NCBI RefSeq assembly: GCF_050633125.1
Contig: NZ_JBOEFX010000052.1
Coordinates: forward strand, 6,007 to 70,006
From: Lewinella sp050633125
GTDB lineage: Bacteria; Bacteroidota; Bacteroidia; Chitinophagales; Saprospiraceae
Direction of reading: 5' to 3'
Length of the DNA: 64,000 bases
Every line of letters starts with the position of its first letter. Within the stretch, counting starts at the first letter, position 1. The notes under the pieces are model-generated. The model was given only the letters and a program-made list of their open reading frames with translations, did not search any database and was not told the origin of the DNA. Below, piece by piece: positions 16,569-24,933 of this stretch. Made by a program: the position numbers and the translations under genes.

Positions 16569-18449
16569 GGCCAAATCAGCCAAATTACGCAAGAAACAAC
16601 TGATACCCGCGTCTTTCACGCGCTTCAGTAATTCACGGGCCGCTGCCTGAGAATCGTATGCTCCTATAGTGACTTTATAGACCGTTTTACTGTTTAATTC
16701 ATTGATACTTACAACGACAGGTACATTAAATTGCTTCTGCAATTTTTCTGCTTGAATCAATACATTACCATATTCGTAAAAGGCACCAATCTGTACCCCC
16801 CATCCTTTCGCTTCTTGCTTGCGTACATCAAAACGAAACAACCCGCGGCCACTACTGATATTGTCTGTCACCTCTGGTACCGGGGCAGGAGGCGAAGTTT
16901 GTGCTGCATCTTTCAGCCGAAGGGCTTCTGCAACAGCTTTATCTGCATTCACTCGGCCATAACCATACTTGAGGGAATGACCACTATTATCATATTCTGA
17001 AGGATGACCAATCTTATCAGCAGTACGCTGTAAAATAGACTTAACTTCTCTACTCGTTAAATCAGGGTTAGCCGATAAAATAAGCGCGCAAATTCCTGCG
17101 ACCAATGGCGTAGCACTAGAGGTGCCTCCAAAATGCTTATAATTATCACCACGGCTGCGACCATCCCGCCAGAATTTGTAGTTACCAGTTTCCCAGGTCA
17201 AACCCTGATCCCAGGATGCTCGGGCAGCAATAATTGGCCAGTCGCCATTAGAAGGGGCACAAATCGTTACTTCTCGCCCTCGATTAGAATAGCTCGCGTG
17301 AGCATCCTGACTAGTGCTCGCTGCCACCGCTATAACATCCGGGTGAGCTGCGTAATAGTTGACATAATTAAGATCATCATTGCCTACGGCGTAGAGAATT
17401 ACACATCCCTTTCCTCCTCTCCCCTGTTGAGCTGCACGAGCAATAGCTTGTTCTTTGACTGCATTCAGGCTGTAACGAGCATCCGTCGTTCCCCAGGAGC
17501 AACTGATCACATCAGCACCGTTCCGCACACAGTAGTCAAACATCTCTTCCGTTGTGGCTGCGCTAAAGGACGTACCATGAATGGGCATAAAACGCACACC
17601 TGGCGCTGCACCTACAATCCCCTGCCCGTTACTCGCTGCTATAGCTACACTAGCACAGGGGGTGCCGTGTGTAAAGCGCGCATCTCCTTGTGGCAACTGT
17701 GATGTACGTGTCCATAAATCATAAGGCTTATGCGTCTTTCCTCGCAGATCAGGGTGATTGGTATCAAAACCATTATCAATCACCGCTACCGTTATTCCAG
17801 AACTCCCTGTATTCCCCAAACGGTTCCAAGCGCTTACCACACGGGAGTCCGCTCCTTTCTTGAGCTGGAAGTTAGCATCAATGACAAAACCGGGGTTATC
17901 AAGGTGCCACTCATGGGAGATTAATGAATCATTAGGAACAGAAAAGGCATATTCGTCCATTGGCATATCCATATCTGGTTCTGCTGTAGACACCAGAGAA
18001 AGCGCTTGCAGGGCCGCAGCAGCTTTTAGCGGATTGGGTGACTTTGCCGTAACTTTTGCAACCATAAATGAAGCAGAGCGCCGATCAGCGATCTTCAAGT
18101 GATATTCATCCAGTACTATTTGTTGTTCATCAGGGCCTACACCATCTTCAAAAGTGATGTAAATCTCTCCTGTTGGAATCATAGGGCGATTGCTCCCTTC
18201 TGCGAAATACACATGGGTCCCTACTGCTACGGTTTCTTCTTCCCGTACTTTATCCAATTGAGTATCTACATCCTTGACTTCCCCTTCTAGGGTAACAACC
18301 TGAAAGCCGCCTAAATTTACCAGTATTTCTTTATCTACAAAGGGCTGCTTCTCTAGACTTCTTGCAGCTACAGACTTCAGTCCCACAAGTTGCTTACTCT
18401 TGTGCAGTTTTAACTCTCCCTTACCGCTTTTTACTGAAATTTCTGACAT
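16566..18449 (-). CDS. Subtilisin-like serine protease (S8) with C-terminal SPOR domain
   Basis: A 627-residue subtilase. The catalytic triad is Asp225 (VAVIDNGFDTNHPD), His261 (THGTPCASVA) and Ser443 (FGGTSSATPLVAG). The first ~200 residues are a beta-rich N-terminal region with no recognisable signal peptide. A Pro-rich linker (SPPAPVPEV) leads to a SPOR-like module at about 553-627 (GWGVQIGAFYEYGNVLIQAE, then VYKVTIGAYDSQAAARELLK). SPOR domains bind denuded peptidoglycan at division sites in exported proteins, so a SPOR domain on a protein without an obvious export signal is puzzling. Its TAA stop is formed by a family 1 repeat end. Confidence 0.9.
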   Translation of the reverse strand: MSEISVKSGKGELKLHKSKQLVGLKSVAARSLEKQPFVDKEILVNLGGFQVVTLEGEVKDVDTQLDKVREEETVAVGTHVYFAEGSNRPMIPTGEIYITFEDGVGPDEQQIVLDEYHLKIADRRSASFMVAKVTAKSPNPLKAAAALQALSLVSTAEPDMDMPMDEYAFSVPNDSLISHEWHLDNPGFVIDANFQLKKGADSRVVSAWNRLGNTGSSGITVAVIDNGFDTNHPDLRGKTHKPYDLWTRTSQLPQGDARFTHGTPCASVAIAASNGQGIVGAAPGVRFMPIHGTSFSAATTEEMFDYCVRNGADVISCSWGTTDARYSLNAVKEQAIARAAQQGRGGKGCVILYAVGNDDLNYVNYYAAHPDVIAVAASTSQDAHASYSNRGREVTICAPSNGDWPIIAARASWDQGLTWETGNYKFWRDGRSRGDNYKHFGGTSSATPLVAGICALILSANPDLTSREVKSILQRTADKIGHPSEYDNSGHSLKYGYGRVNADKAVAEALRLKDAAQTSPPAPVPEVTDNISSGRGLFRFDVRKQEAKGWGVQIGAFYEYGNVLIQAEKLQKQFNVPVVVSINELNSKTVYKVTIGAYDSQAAARELLKRVKDAGISCFLRNLADLA

Positions 18450-18674
18450 AGGTGTTCTTGGATTATGGATGAATCCGAAAGATAAGAAAAGGAAATAAGA
18501 AAAGCAGGCCCTACTTCGTGTTGGAATAACTAGTGAGTATAAAGTTGGGACTGCTCTTCCTTAAAATTTCAACGCCTATATCATCAAACTGCATTAGAAA
18601 CGCACCGCCTACTGACAACGCTGCCAGTGACGTACATTTTTTTTATACTTTTCAAAAAAAGGAAAGGTAGTTAA

Positions 18675-19262
18675 CTAAGAGTAAGTAGCAACTAAGGCCT
18701 TCAAATTAGCCAGATGGAGTAGCTTCTCCGGGCGGCGGCGCTCTTTATTCACCGATGTAAAAAAACCATGGTTTTCTAAAAACCGAACCTGTATGCGGTT
18801 CCATTCTTCCTCCGATTTTAATACCCCGGCTGCTTGTAGCTCTTTAAAAAGCGTAGTTCCTATGGAATAAAAATCGGGGCGACCTAAATAATCTAAATCG
18901 GCATCACAGATAATTTCTTCTAGCTTATTTGTTGGACTTTGAGGAATCTTTGTCGCTAGAATCATTCCACAAATTCGCTCAATCTCCTGGTCGTTATAAC
19001 CAAAACCAGGCAAGTTCTCACGGGCAATTTTGCAGCCCCGCACTTCGTGTTCTTGACTTGATACCATAAAGCCAGCATCATGAAAGAGTACTGCCGTTTT
19101 TAAAAGCATTGTCTCATAAGCAGTGACATGCATCAAGCTACACAACTCCTCCGCGACTTTTAATACATCCAAAGTATGGTGAAGGCCATGGTAATAAAGC
19201 TCTTTAGGTAACTCACTGGTGAGTTTTCCTAGAATAAAAGCCTTAGCACCCAGATAATTCAT
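18675..19262 (-). CDS. HD domain phosphohydrolase-like protein
   Basis: A 195-residue protein with an HD metal-binding domain. H (YHGLHHTLDVLKVAEELC), HD (LKTAVLFHDAGFM), a further His (SQEHEVRGCKIA) and the distal Asp (ICDADLDYLGRPDF) follow the family order. HD proteins hydrolyse phosphate esters, often nucleotides or second messengers. The pattern and length resemble small adenylate-cyclase-associated or metal-dependent HD hydrolases, but I cannot name the substrate. It is a single gene, 225 bases downstream of the subtilase start, with no partners to indicate a pathway. Confidence 0.8.
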   Translation of the reverse strand: MNYLGAKAFILGKLTSELPKELYYHGLHHTLDVLKVAEELCSLMHVTAYETMLLKTAVLFHDAGFMVSSQEHEVRGCKIARENLPGFGYNDQEIERICGMILATKIPQSPTNKLEEIICDADLDYLGRPDFYSIGTTLFKELQAAGVLKSEEEWNRIQVRFLENHGFFTSVNKERRRPEKLLHLANLKALVATYS

Positions 19263-19351
19263 ACTTTATTGCTGTAGTAATTCTTCGTCCATAAACGACA
19301 GTCTCCCGTCAGGTGTTGCATTAATTGCGGATCAATCTACATAAAATAAGG

Positions 19352-19387
19352 GAATAGCGTATCCAATTTTCACTGGATACGCTATTC
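19352..19387 (-). terminator. Intrinsic terminator after the DUF4920-like gene
   Basis: A perfect 14-bp stem (19352-19365 with 19374-19387) with an 8-base loop, 17 bases beyond the stop of the minus-strand lipoprotein gene. A moderate T-rich tail follows on that strand. Confidence 0.75.
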
Positions 19388-19404
19388 TCAATATCAAAAA
19401 AATA

Positions 19405-19914
19405 TTATTCCTTCACCAAAATTACACCATCAGCGAGGAAACTTAACTCCCGCTTAGGTTCCGTAATAGCATCAATTTCTTCTTGTGATTTGCCAGCATC
19501 TTCTGCGTAATGGCGTAGCTCATCTACGGGCGTTGTCTGGTAAAAAGCCTTACCATTCATAATAACTTCCCGCCCAGCGATATCCTTCGGCATAAAAAAT
19601 CCGTAATCCTTAAAACGGACCATCATGTCTTCTCCATCGCCATTAGTAATACTCATCCAGCAACCTTTGCTTTGACAAACTTCAGAGACTTTACCTCTTA
19701 CGGTGATCGCCATACTATCAGCATCCGTCACTTTAGCAGATAAATCTTGATAAGCAATTACTGCTTCCGGCGTAAATTCAGCACCAAATGACTCGTCACC
19801 TATCTGTTCTTCTGTCTGCGAATCGCCCTCCGTAGCAGCTTCTCCTGTTGACCCGCAAGCTGTTGCAAAACCAACGAATAATACTAAAGCTAATAATTGA
19901 AAAAAGTACTTCAT
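19405..19914 (-). CDS. DUF4920-like lipoprotein
   Basis: A 169-residue predicted lipoprotein. I use the ATG at 19912-19914, giving a clean lipobox signal (MKYFFQLLALVLFVGFATAC, Cys20); an in-frame ATG at 19989 would bury it. The acidic linker (about 21-45) precedes a small beta domain with GKVSEVCQSKGCWMSITNGD and MMVRFKDYGFFMPKDIAGRE. These are the pattern of DUF4920/OB-like proteins with a conserved KGCWM cysteine pair that may bind metal or sense redox. Function is not established. It is single-gene, with its own terminator. Confidence 0.8.
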   Translation of the reverse strand: MKYFFQLLALVLFVGFATACGSTGEAATEGDSQTEEQIGDESFGAEFTPEAVIAYQDLSAKVTDADSMAITVRGKVSEVCQSKGCWMSITNGDGEDMMVRFKDYGFFMPKDIAGREVIMNGKAFYQTTPVDELRHYAEDAGKSQEEIDAITEPKRELSFLADGVILVKE

Positions 19915-20159
19915 GTTTTTTTTCTGCAAAAATAAGTAATTGCCAATAAATAATGTTAAAATCCGAAATAGATCAAACCGGATTCTCACTCAAACGCACC
20001 GTTCCCTATTAAGGTCACTAAGAACAGCCTTAATAAACTATTAATTCCTAAAATTGAGTGCAATAAGTAAGCCCTAAATATGGTTTTTAAGTCACCTCGA
20101 TTCAATCCTCTACTCCCCTACTTTATCGCAAATCCAATTGTCCCTAAAACAATCTTATC

Positions 20160-21794
20160 ATGGCCAAGTCGCTCATCCTTGTAATACTCTCTGTTATCAC
20201 TGGCTTTTCACTTTCCGCCCAAGTAGGCTGTTCCAAAGGCAACTGCCTAAATGGCTACGGTAATTACACCTTTCCTGGTGGAGCTCGCTATATGGGAGAT
20301 TTTAAAGATGGTAAAATGCACGGTGAAGGTATCCTCTACTACGTAGATGGTTCTAAATATATCGGTAACTGGCAAGAACAGGAACGGGAAGGAAAAGGGC
20401 GAATGACTTTCGCCAATGGAGATGTCTATTTCGGCATGTTCAAAGCCGGAAAATTTCATGGCCAAGGCAATATGAAATATGCCAATGGTAATACTTATGA
20501 TGGAGAGTGGCGCAACGGCCACCCCAATGGCCAGGGCTCCTATAGTTTTCAAAGCAATGATCGTTATGAAGGTCAATTAAAAAATGGCCTCTTCAATGGT
20601 ACAGGCACCATGTACTATGCAGATGGCAGCCGCTACGAGGGGGAGTGGCAAGAAAACAAACGCCAAGGACTAGGGACACTTTACCATAATAATGGAGAAC
20701 AGATCAATGGCCAGTGGGAAAACAACCAGTACTTGGCCGATTGGGGGCGAATGGCTTACTCCGGTGACACGACCAGCTTACGGAATTGTAACACCCAGAA
20801 TTGTGATTCAGGTAAAGGCAAGTTCCGCTATCAGGATGGCTCTCAATATTATGGAGACTTTAGTCAAGGTATTCCTGAGGGGATCGGGTCCGTTTATTAT
20901 TTTTCCGGTGATCGTTACGAAGGAGGCTGGAACCGGCATGCACCACACGGGAAAGGAGTCATGTATTACGCCAATGGTAAGGTCGTTGGTGCAATTTGGG
21001 AACACGGTGTTCCCGTTCGTCAACTCTTCACATCTCAGCAAGATGCGCCAGCAACAGTAAGGGTTGAGCGTAGTGACGAAGTAAAAATATGGGCCGTTGT
21101 CGTTGGTGCAGCACGCTATACGCACATGCCTGTTTTGCGGTATACCGATGATGATGCCTACCAATTGTACGCCTTCCTGAAAAGCCCCGAAGGTGGCGCC
21201 TTGCCTGACCATCAAATACAACTTTTGATTGATGAAGATGCCACCCACCAAGGTATCCTGAACGCCATGCGTTCTGTATTCCTACGTGCTGATGATAATG
21301 ATATGATTCTTTTTTACTTTTCCGGACACGGCCTACAGGGTGCTTTTCTCCCCGTAGATTATGATGGTTTCGCCAACCGCCTGGAACACGAAGAAATTCG
21401 AGACTTACTCCGTCAAAGTCGGGCCAAGCATAAACTCGTTTTGGCTGACGCTTGTCATGCTGGAAGTCTTTTGGCTGCACGTGCACCTGTCCATATCGCA
21501 CTACAAGAATATTATGACGCATTGAATGCCAGCAGTGGAGGTACCGCTTTATTACTTTCCTCTAAAGGTGAAGAGTATTCCCTGGAAGATCGTGGACTTC
21601 GCTCAGGTATTTTTAGCCACTTCCTCATTCGAGGTTTAAAAGGAGAAGCCAATACCAATACAGACAACTTGATCACCATCCGTGAGTTGTTTAACTTTGT
21701 ACACCAACGGACAAGACAATATACCGGTAATGTACAGACACCAACCCTCACGGGCACCTTTGATGACAACATGCCCGTTTCCGTAATTCGGTAA
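20160..21794 (+). CDS. Secreted MORN-repeat protein with C-terminal caspase-like (C14) domain, copy 1
   Basis: 544 residues. A signal peptide (about 1-20, ending SLSAQ) is followed by about ten MORN repeats (about 28-285, pattern Y.G.W..G..hG.G...). A caspase/metacaspase p20-like domain follows from about residue 308. The catalytic dyad is visible: His390 in YFSGHGLQGAF and Cys432 in LVLADACHAGSL. A short p10-like end follows (LLLSSKGEEYSLED, GIFSHFLIRGLKGEA). Two MORN blocks each open with a Cys-pair motif (CSKGNC, CNTQNC). C14 proteases of this type usually cut after Arg/Lys or Asp; the substrate is unknown. The neighbour at 21946 has the same plan, so this is a tandem duplication. Export would place the protease outside the cytoplasm, which does not suit an intracellular suicide role. 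Confidence 0.88.
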   Translation: MAKSLILVILSVITGFSLSAQVGCSKGNCLNGYGNYTFPGGARYMGDFKDGKMHGEGILYYVDGSKYIGNWQEQEREGKGRMTFANGDVYFGMFKAGKFHGQGNMKYANGNTYDGEWRNGHPNGQGSYSFQSNDRYEGQLKNGLFNGTGTMYYADGSRYEGEWQENKRQGLGTLYHNNGEQINGQWENNQYLADWGRMAYSGDTTSLRNCNTQNCDSGKGKFRYQDGSQYYGDFSQGIPEGIGSVYYFSGDRYEGGWNRHAPHGKGVMYYANGKVVGAIWEHGVPVRQLFTSQQDAPATVRVERSDEVKIWAVVVGAARYTHMPVLRYTDDDAYQLYAFLKSPEGGALPDHQIQLLIDEDATHQGILNAMRSVFLRADDNDMILFYFSGHGLQGAFLPVDYDGFANRLEHEEIRDLLRQSRAKHKLVLADACHAGSLLAARAPVHIALQEYYDALNASSGGTALLLSSKGEEYSLEDRGLRSGIFSHFLIRGLKGEANTNTDNLITIRELFNFVHQRTRQYTGNVQTPTLTGTFDDNMPVSVIR

Positions 21795-21945
21795 ACTCGT
21801 GTGCAAACTAAAACTTACAAAAAACTGCTCAAAGCGTATACACTTTGAGTAATGGCCAAAATAAATTGAGCTGTTCCTTAACGCTATTAACCTCCAAAAA
21901 AACAACTGATGACTCGTTAATTCATCCCGGGCCCAAAAACTACCC

Positions 21946-23898
21946 ATGCAACTATTCCAAAAAGTCTATACTCACGTATCCTGGCCAACCTTACAGCTCT
22001 GCCTTGTTCTCTCATTAGGACTTGGTTTTAACCTAAACGCCCAATGTCTGGAAGGAAACTGCTTCAACGGAGAAGGGATTTTTCGTTATCCTGACGGGAA
22101 ACGCTACAGCGGCACCTTTCAGCAATCTCAACCTGCTGGTGAAGGAGCATTATACCACCTGAACGGAGAACGATATCTCGGGCAGTTTCAAGCGGGGAAA
22201 CCCCATGGTCAAGGCATCTACTGGTACGCCGACGGGAGTTTTCGCCAAGGGCATTGGCGCAATGGGAGGTTAGTCCAAGGGCAGGATCATCCTGCCGATT
22301 GGCAACAAAAAGGGCCTTCCCAGGCAGGTTGTGTAGCTGGTGATTGCACCAATGGCACAGGCACCTATCTCACTCCTGGTGGTGCCATCTATGTAGGCCA
22401 GTTTCTTCATGGAGAAATTCACGGCCAGGGCATTTGTACCTATGCGGATGGTAGCCGCTACGAAGGCCAATGGCAACACCGCTACCCCGAAGGGTATGGC
22501 ACCAAAGTTTGGGCCAATGGCCAACAATTCAGTGGACAATGGCGACGAGGGCAACCCATCACCCAAAATGGCCTTTACCAACAACAAGGCCAAGCGTTTA
22601 CTTCTCTAGATGGCACTCTTGTACTTCAATCTGGTTGCTTGCAAGGTAATTGCCAAAACGGACAAGGCATTTATGCTTACGCTGACGGTAGCCGTTACGA
22701 AGGACAATTTCTTGCCGGGCAACCTCACGGACAAGGAGCTTTTTTTTATCCTAATGGAGATTATTATCACGGACAATTTGCCTATGGTTTACCACATGGC
22801 CAAGGCCGTAGGGTATTCACTGACGGCAAAGTACTTCAAGGAGACTGGCTAGAGGGAGGATTTCTACCTGCTCGAACGGCCGATCAAGAGCGAGGATGCC
22901 TAAGTGGCAATTGCCAAAACGGCTACGGCACCTATCGCTTCCAGCAGGGTGACCGCTACGAAGGTAGCTTCCTAAATAGTAAACCACACGGCCACGGACT
23001 GGTACAATATCAAAACGGTGACCGTTATGAAGGAGAGATGGAAGCAGGTGCTTTCTCCGGATATGGTACTTATTACGAAAAAAGTGGGCAGATCTTTGAG
23101 GGCCTCTGGGCAGCAGGCAAATACCTAGGCAATACCCGCATCACAAATGCAAGTCCCCAACCGCAAATTAGCCCTAAACAAGGAAAAACCTGGGCGCTCA
23201 TTATTGGGGTATCCTCTTACCAGCACATGCCTGCTCTTCGGTTTCCTGATGATGATGCCTATCGCTTATTCGCTTTCCTAAAAAGCCCTCAAGGGGGAGC
23301 TATCCCAGATCAACGCATACAGGTGTTGATCGACGAAGATGCTTCTAGAAAAAACATATTGGAAGCCATGCAACGGCTCTTCCTTCAAGCGGGGCCTGAT
23401 GATTTATTGGTCCTCTATTTCTCCGGGCATGGAATTCCAGGCGCGTTTTTGCCTATCGATTACAATGGAGCAGACAACTTACTCACGCACCAGGAAATTA
23501 AACAAATGCTAGACCGAAGCGCCGCCGGCTACAAACTCTGCCTGGCCGATGCTTGCCACTCCGGAGGGCTCCTTGCCGCCAGAGGAGGCCAACTACCCGA
23601 TGTACTGAGCCGTTACTATGAAAACCTGGCCGATGCCCAACGTGGAACGGCCTTGATCATGTCTTCCAAAGCAGAAGAAACGTCCCTGGAGTCAAGTGGC
23701 TTACGGCAGGGGGTATTCAGCCATTTCTTGCTCCGCGGCCTCAAAGGAGAAGCCGACCAGGACGGTGACGGCGTGGTTAGAGTACAAGAACTCTATCACT
23801 ACATCGACGAACAGGTTACTGCCTATACCCGTTTCCAACAAAGCCCCGTTATTCAGGGCAGTTATGACCAAAGAATGCCCGTGGCGGTACTGCGATGA
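21946..23898 (+). CDS. Secreted MORN-repeat protein with C-terminal caspase-like (C14) domain, copy 2
   Basis: 650 residues with the same architecture as the gene 152 bases upstream. A signal peptide (cleavage near residue 33, NLNAQ) is followed by about fourteen MORN repeats in four blocks (about 36-395), then a caspase domain from about 413. The dyad is His495 (YFSGHGIPGAF) and Cys537 (LCLADACHSGGL). Each block begins with a Cys-pair motif: CLEGNC, CVAGDC, CLQGNC and CLSGNC. The caspase halves of the two genes are much more alike (SPxGGAxPDxxIQxLIDEDA shared) than the MORN parts, which differ in repeat number. This suggests the protease is conserved while the repeat domain varies. Function unknown. 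Confidence 0.88.
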   Translation: MQLFQKVYTHVSWPTLQLCLVLSLGLGFNLNAQCLEGNCFNGEGIFRYPDGKRYSGTFQQSQPAGEGALYHLNGERYLGQFQAGKPHGQGIYWYADGSFRQGHWRNGRLVQGQDHPADWQQKGPSQAGCVAGDCTNGTGTYLTPGGAIYVGQFLHGEIHGQGICTYADGSRYEGQWQHRYPEGYGTKVWANGQQFSGQWRRGQPITQNGLYQQQGQAFTSLDGTLVLQSGCLQGNCQNGQGIYAYADGSRYEGQFLAGQPHGQGAFFYPNGDYYHGQFAYGLPHGQGRRVFTDGKVLQGDWLEGGFLPARTADQERGCLSGNCQNGYGTYRFQQGDRYEGSFLNSKPHGHGLVQYQNGDRYEGEMEAGAFSGYGTYYEKSGQIFEGLWAAGKYLGNTRITNASPQPQISPKQGKTWALIIGVSSYQHMPALRFPDDDAYRLFAFLKSPQGGAIPDQRIQVLIDEDASRKNILEAMQRLFLQAGPDDLLVLYFSGHGIPGAFLPIDYNGADNLLTHQEIKQMLDRSAAGYKLCLADACHSGGLLAARGGQLPDVLSRYYENLADAQRGTALIMSSKAEETSLESSGLRQGVFSHFLLRGLKGEADQDGDGVVRVQELYHYIDEQVTAYTRFQQSPVIQGSYDQRMPVAVLR

Positions 23899-23953
23899 AA
23901 CAAGGTGCACAACAAGGCTTAATAAAACCACCCTCCGCACCTTCATCGCCTCA

Positions 23954-24445
23954 TTATAGCGCAACTTTCAACACTTTTAATGTTCGCTGGCGGCCATCTG
24001 CTGCTTGCAATTGCAACAGGTAGGTTCCTTCCGGGTAAAAGTCAACATCCAGCGTCGCTGTTCCATTGACTTCACCCCAATCAGCTAGCAAACGGCCCTG
24101 GAGGTCGAATAACTTCAGTGCCAGGGTTTCCGTCTCAGGGAAACGAACTTGCAGCCAGTCCGTCGTTGGGTTGGGATAAACATTCACCTCCCAATCTGCG
24201 GGTAGCTCTTCTTCTGATTGTACCAGCAAATCATAGTACACCTGATGAAAGCCTTCTCCTAGTTCAAGACCATTTTGGTAGCGGCTAACCGCTATTTCAC
24301 CTACCGTCCAATGCAGGTTACCTACCAGTATGTTTTGATAATAATCACCGGCACTACTTACTACCGTTCGCGGCATATCCTGCGCCGTAACAGCAGTGAG
24401 TACTAAGCAATTCAAACCCAATAAAATTGGCAAATATTTTTTCAT
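23954..24445 (-). CDS. Small secreted protein with type IX secretion C-terminal sorting domain
   Basis: 163 residues. A signal peptide (MKKYLPILLGLNCLVLTAVT) is followed by a short region (about 25-80) with VVSSAGDYYQNILVGNLHWT. A type A T9SS C-terminal domain spans about 85-163: EVNVYPNPTTDWLQVRF, LFDLQGRLLADWGEV, FYPEGTYLLQL and a final LKVLKV. The C-terminal domain directs export through the outer membrane by the type IX system. The cargo part is very small, so it may be a surface adhesin stub. It converges on the second MORN-caspase gene. Confidence 0.85.
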   Translation of the reverse strand: MKKYLPILLGLNCLVLTAVTAQDMPRTVVSSAGDYYQNILVGNLHWTVGEIAVSRYQNGLELGEGFHQVYYDLLVQSEEELPADWEVNVYPNPTTDWLQVRFPETETLALKLFDLQGRLLADWGEVNGTATLDVDFYPEGTYLLQLQAADGRQRTLKVLKVAL

Positions 24446-24933
24446 TTCCTCTTATTTGAAGGTCAATTAATAGGGGCCCTGCCAGCGTTCCAGCACTAAA
24501 TCGTGCTGGCCTTGGCACCAGGCTGTCCGTCGCTAAGCCGCTCCTACCATCCTTGGTCCTGCTTCCCGATAAATCGGGATCCGCCGGGCTACGCGCGCTG
24601 CGCTCCGCCCTAACGGAGAGGCTGTCTACCTACGATTGGCAACTACCCTCAATTCTGCGAATTGATCCCGCCAACAGGGCAGCCACCCCCGACTTTTCAA
24701 GTCGACCCAGCCAGCGGGGTACATTTGTTACTACTAGTAGCGAATGGACCAGCCACCGGGTTCCGTCCTTTTAGTTTAAAGCAGCAGCGTTTTAGGTGCG
24801 GACCGAACAGGGGAGCACGGCGCAGCGGAGCGAGCACAACCAGGGGTGGTAGCCGCTATTTTTCTGATTTAAATCAGAAAAATAGCGGCGGACGACCCGG
24901 CCGCCGCCCGAAAGGGCTGGCGGGGGTGCCAAA
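24446..24933. repeat. GC-rich structured intergenic region: repeat family 2, two inverted copies, with a 38-base perfect palindrome
   Basis: 488 bases without a gene. The left part (24503-24560, ggcaccaggctgtccgtcgc...) closely matches 58105-58155. The right part (24798-24930, with gcacggcgcagcggagcgag) closely matches 59523-59650. The two halves are in opposite orientation. Many small hairpins occur (for example cccgat/atcggg and gactt/aagtc). A loopless perfect palindrome of 38 bases sits at 24852-24889 with arm gccgctatttttctgattt. This is a member of a dispersed family; origin unknown. Confidence 0.7.

Noticed and set aside
20160..23898. MORN-caspase pair as an intracellular abortive-infection defence system
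   Set aside because: Both proteins carry signal peptides and no nuclease, gasdermin or other defence effector lies beside them, so I report only an unknown exported protease pair.
24446..24933. Short frames in the GC-rich spacer (such as 24553-24774)
   Set aside because: Composed of repeat-family DNA with many hairpins; no signal peptide, domain or conserved pattern.
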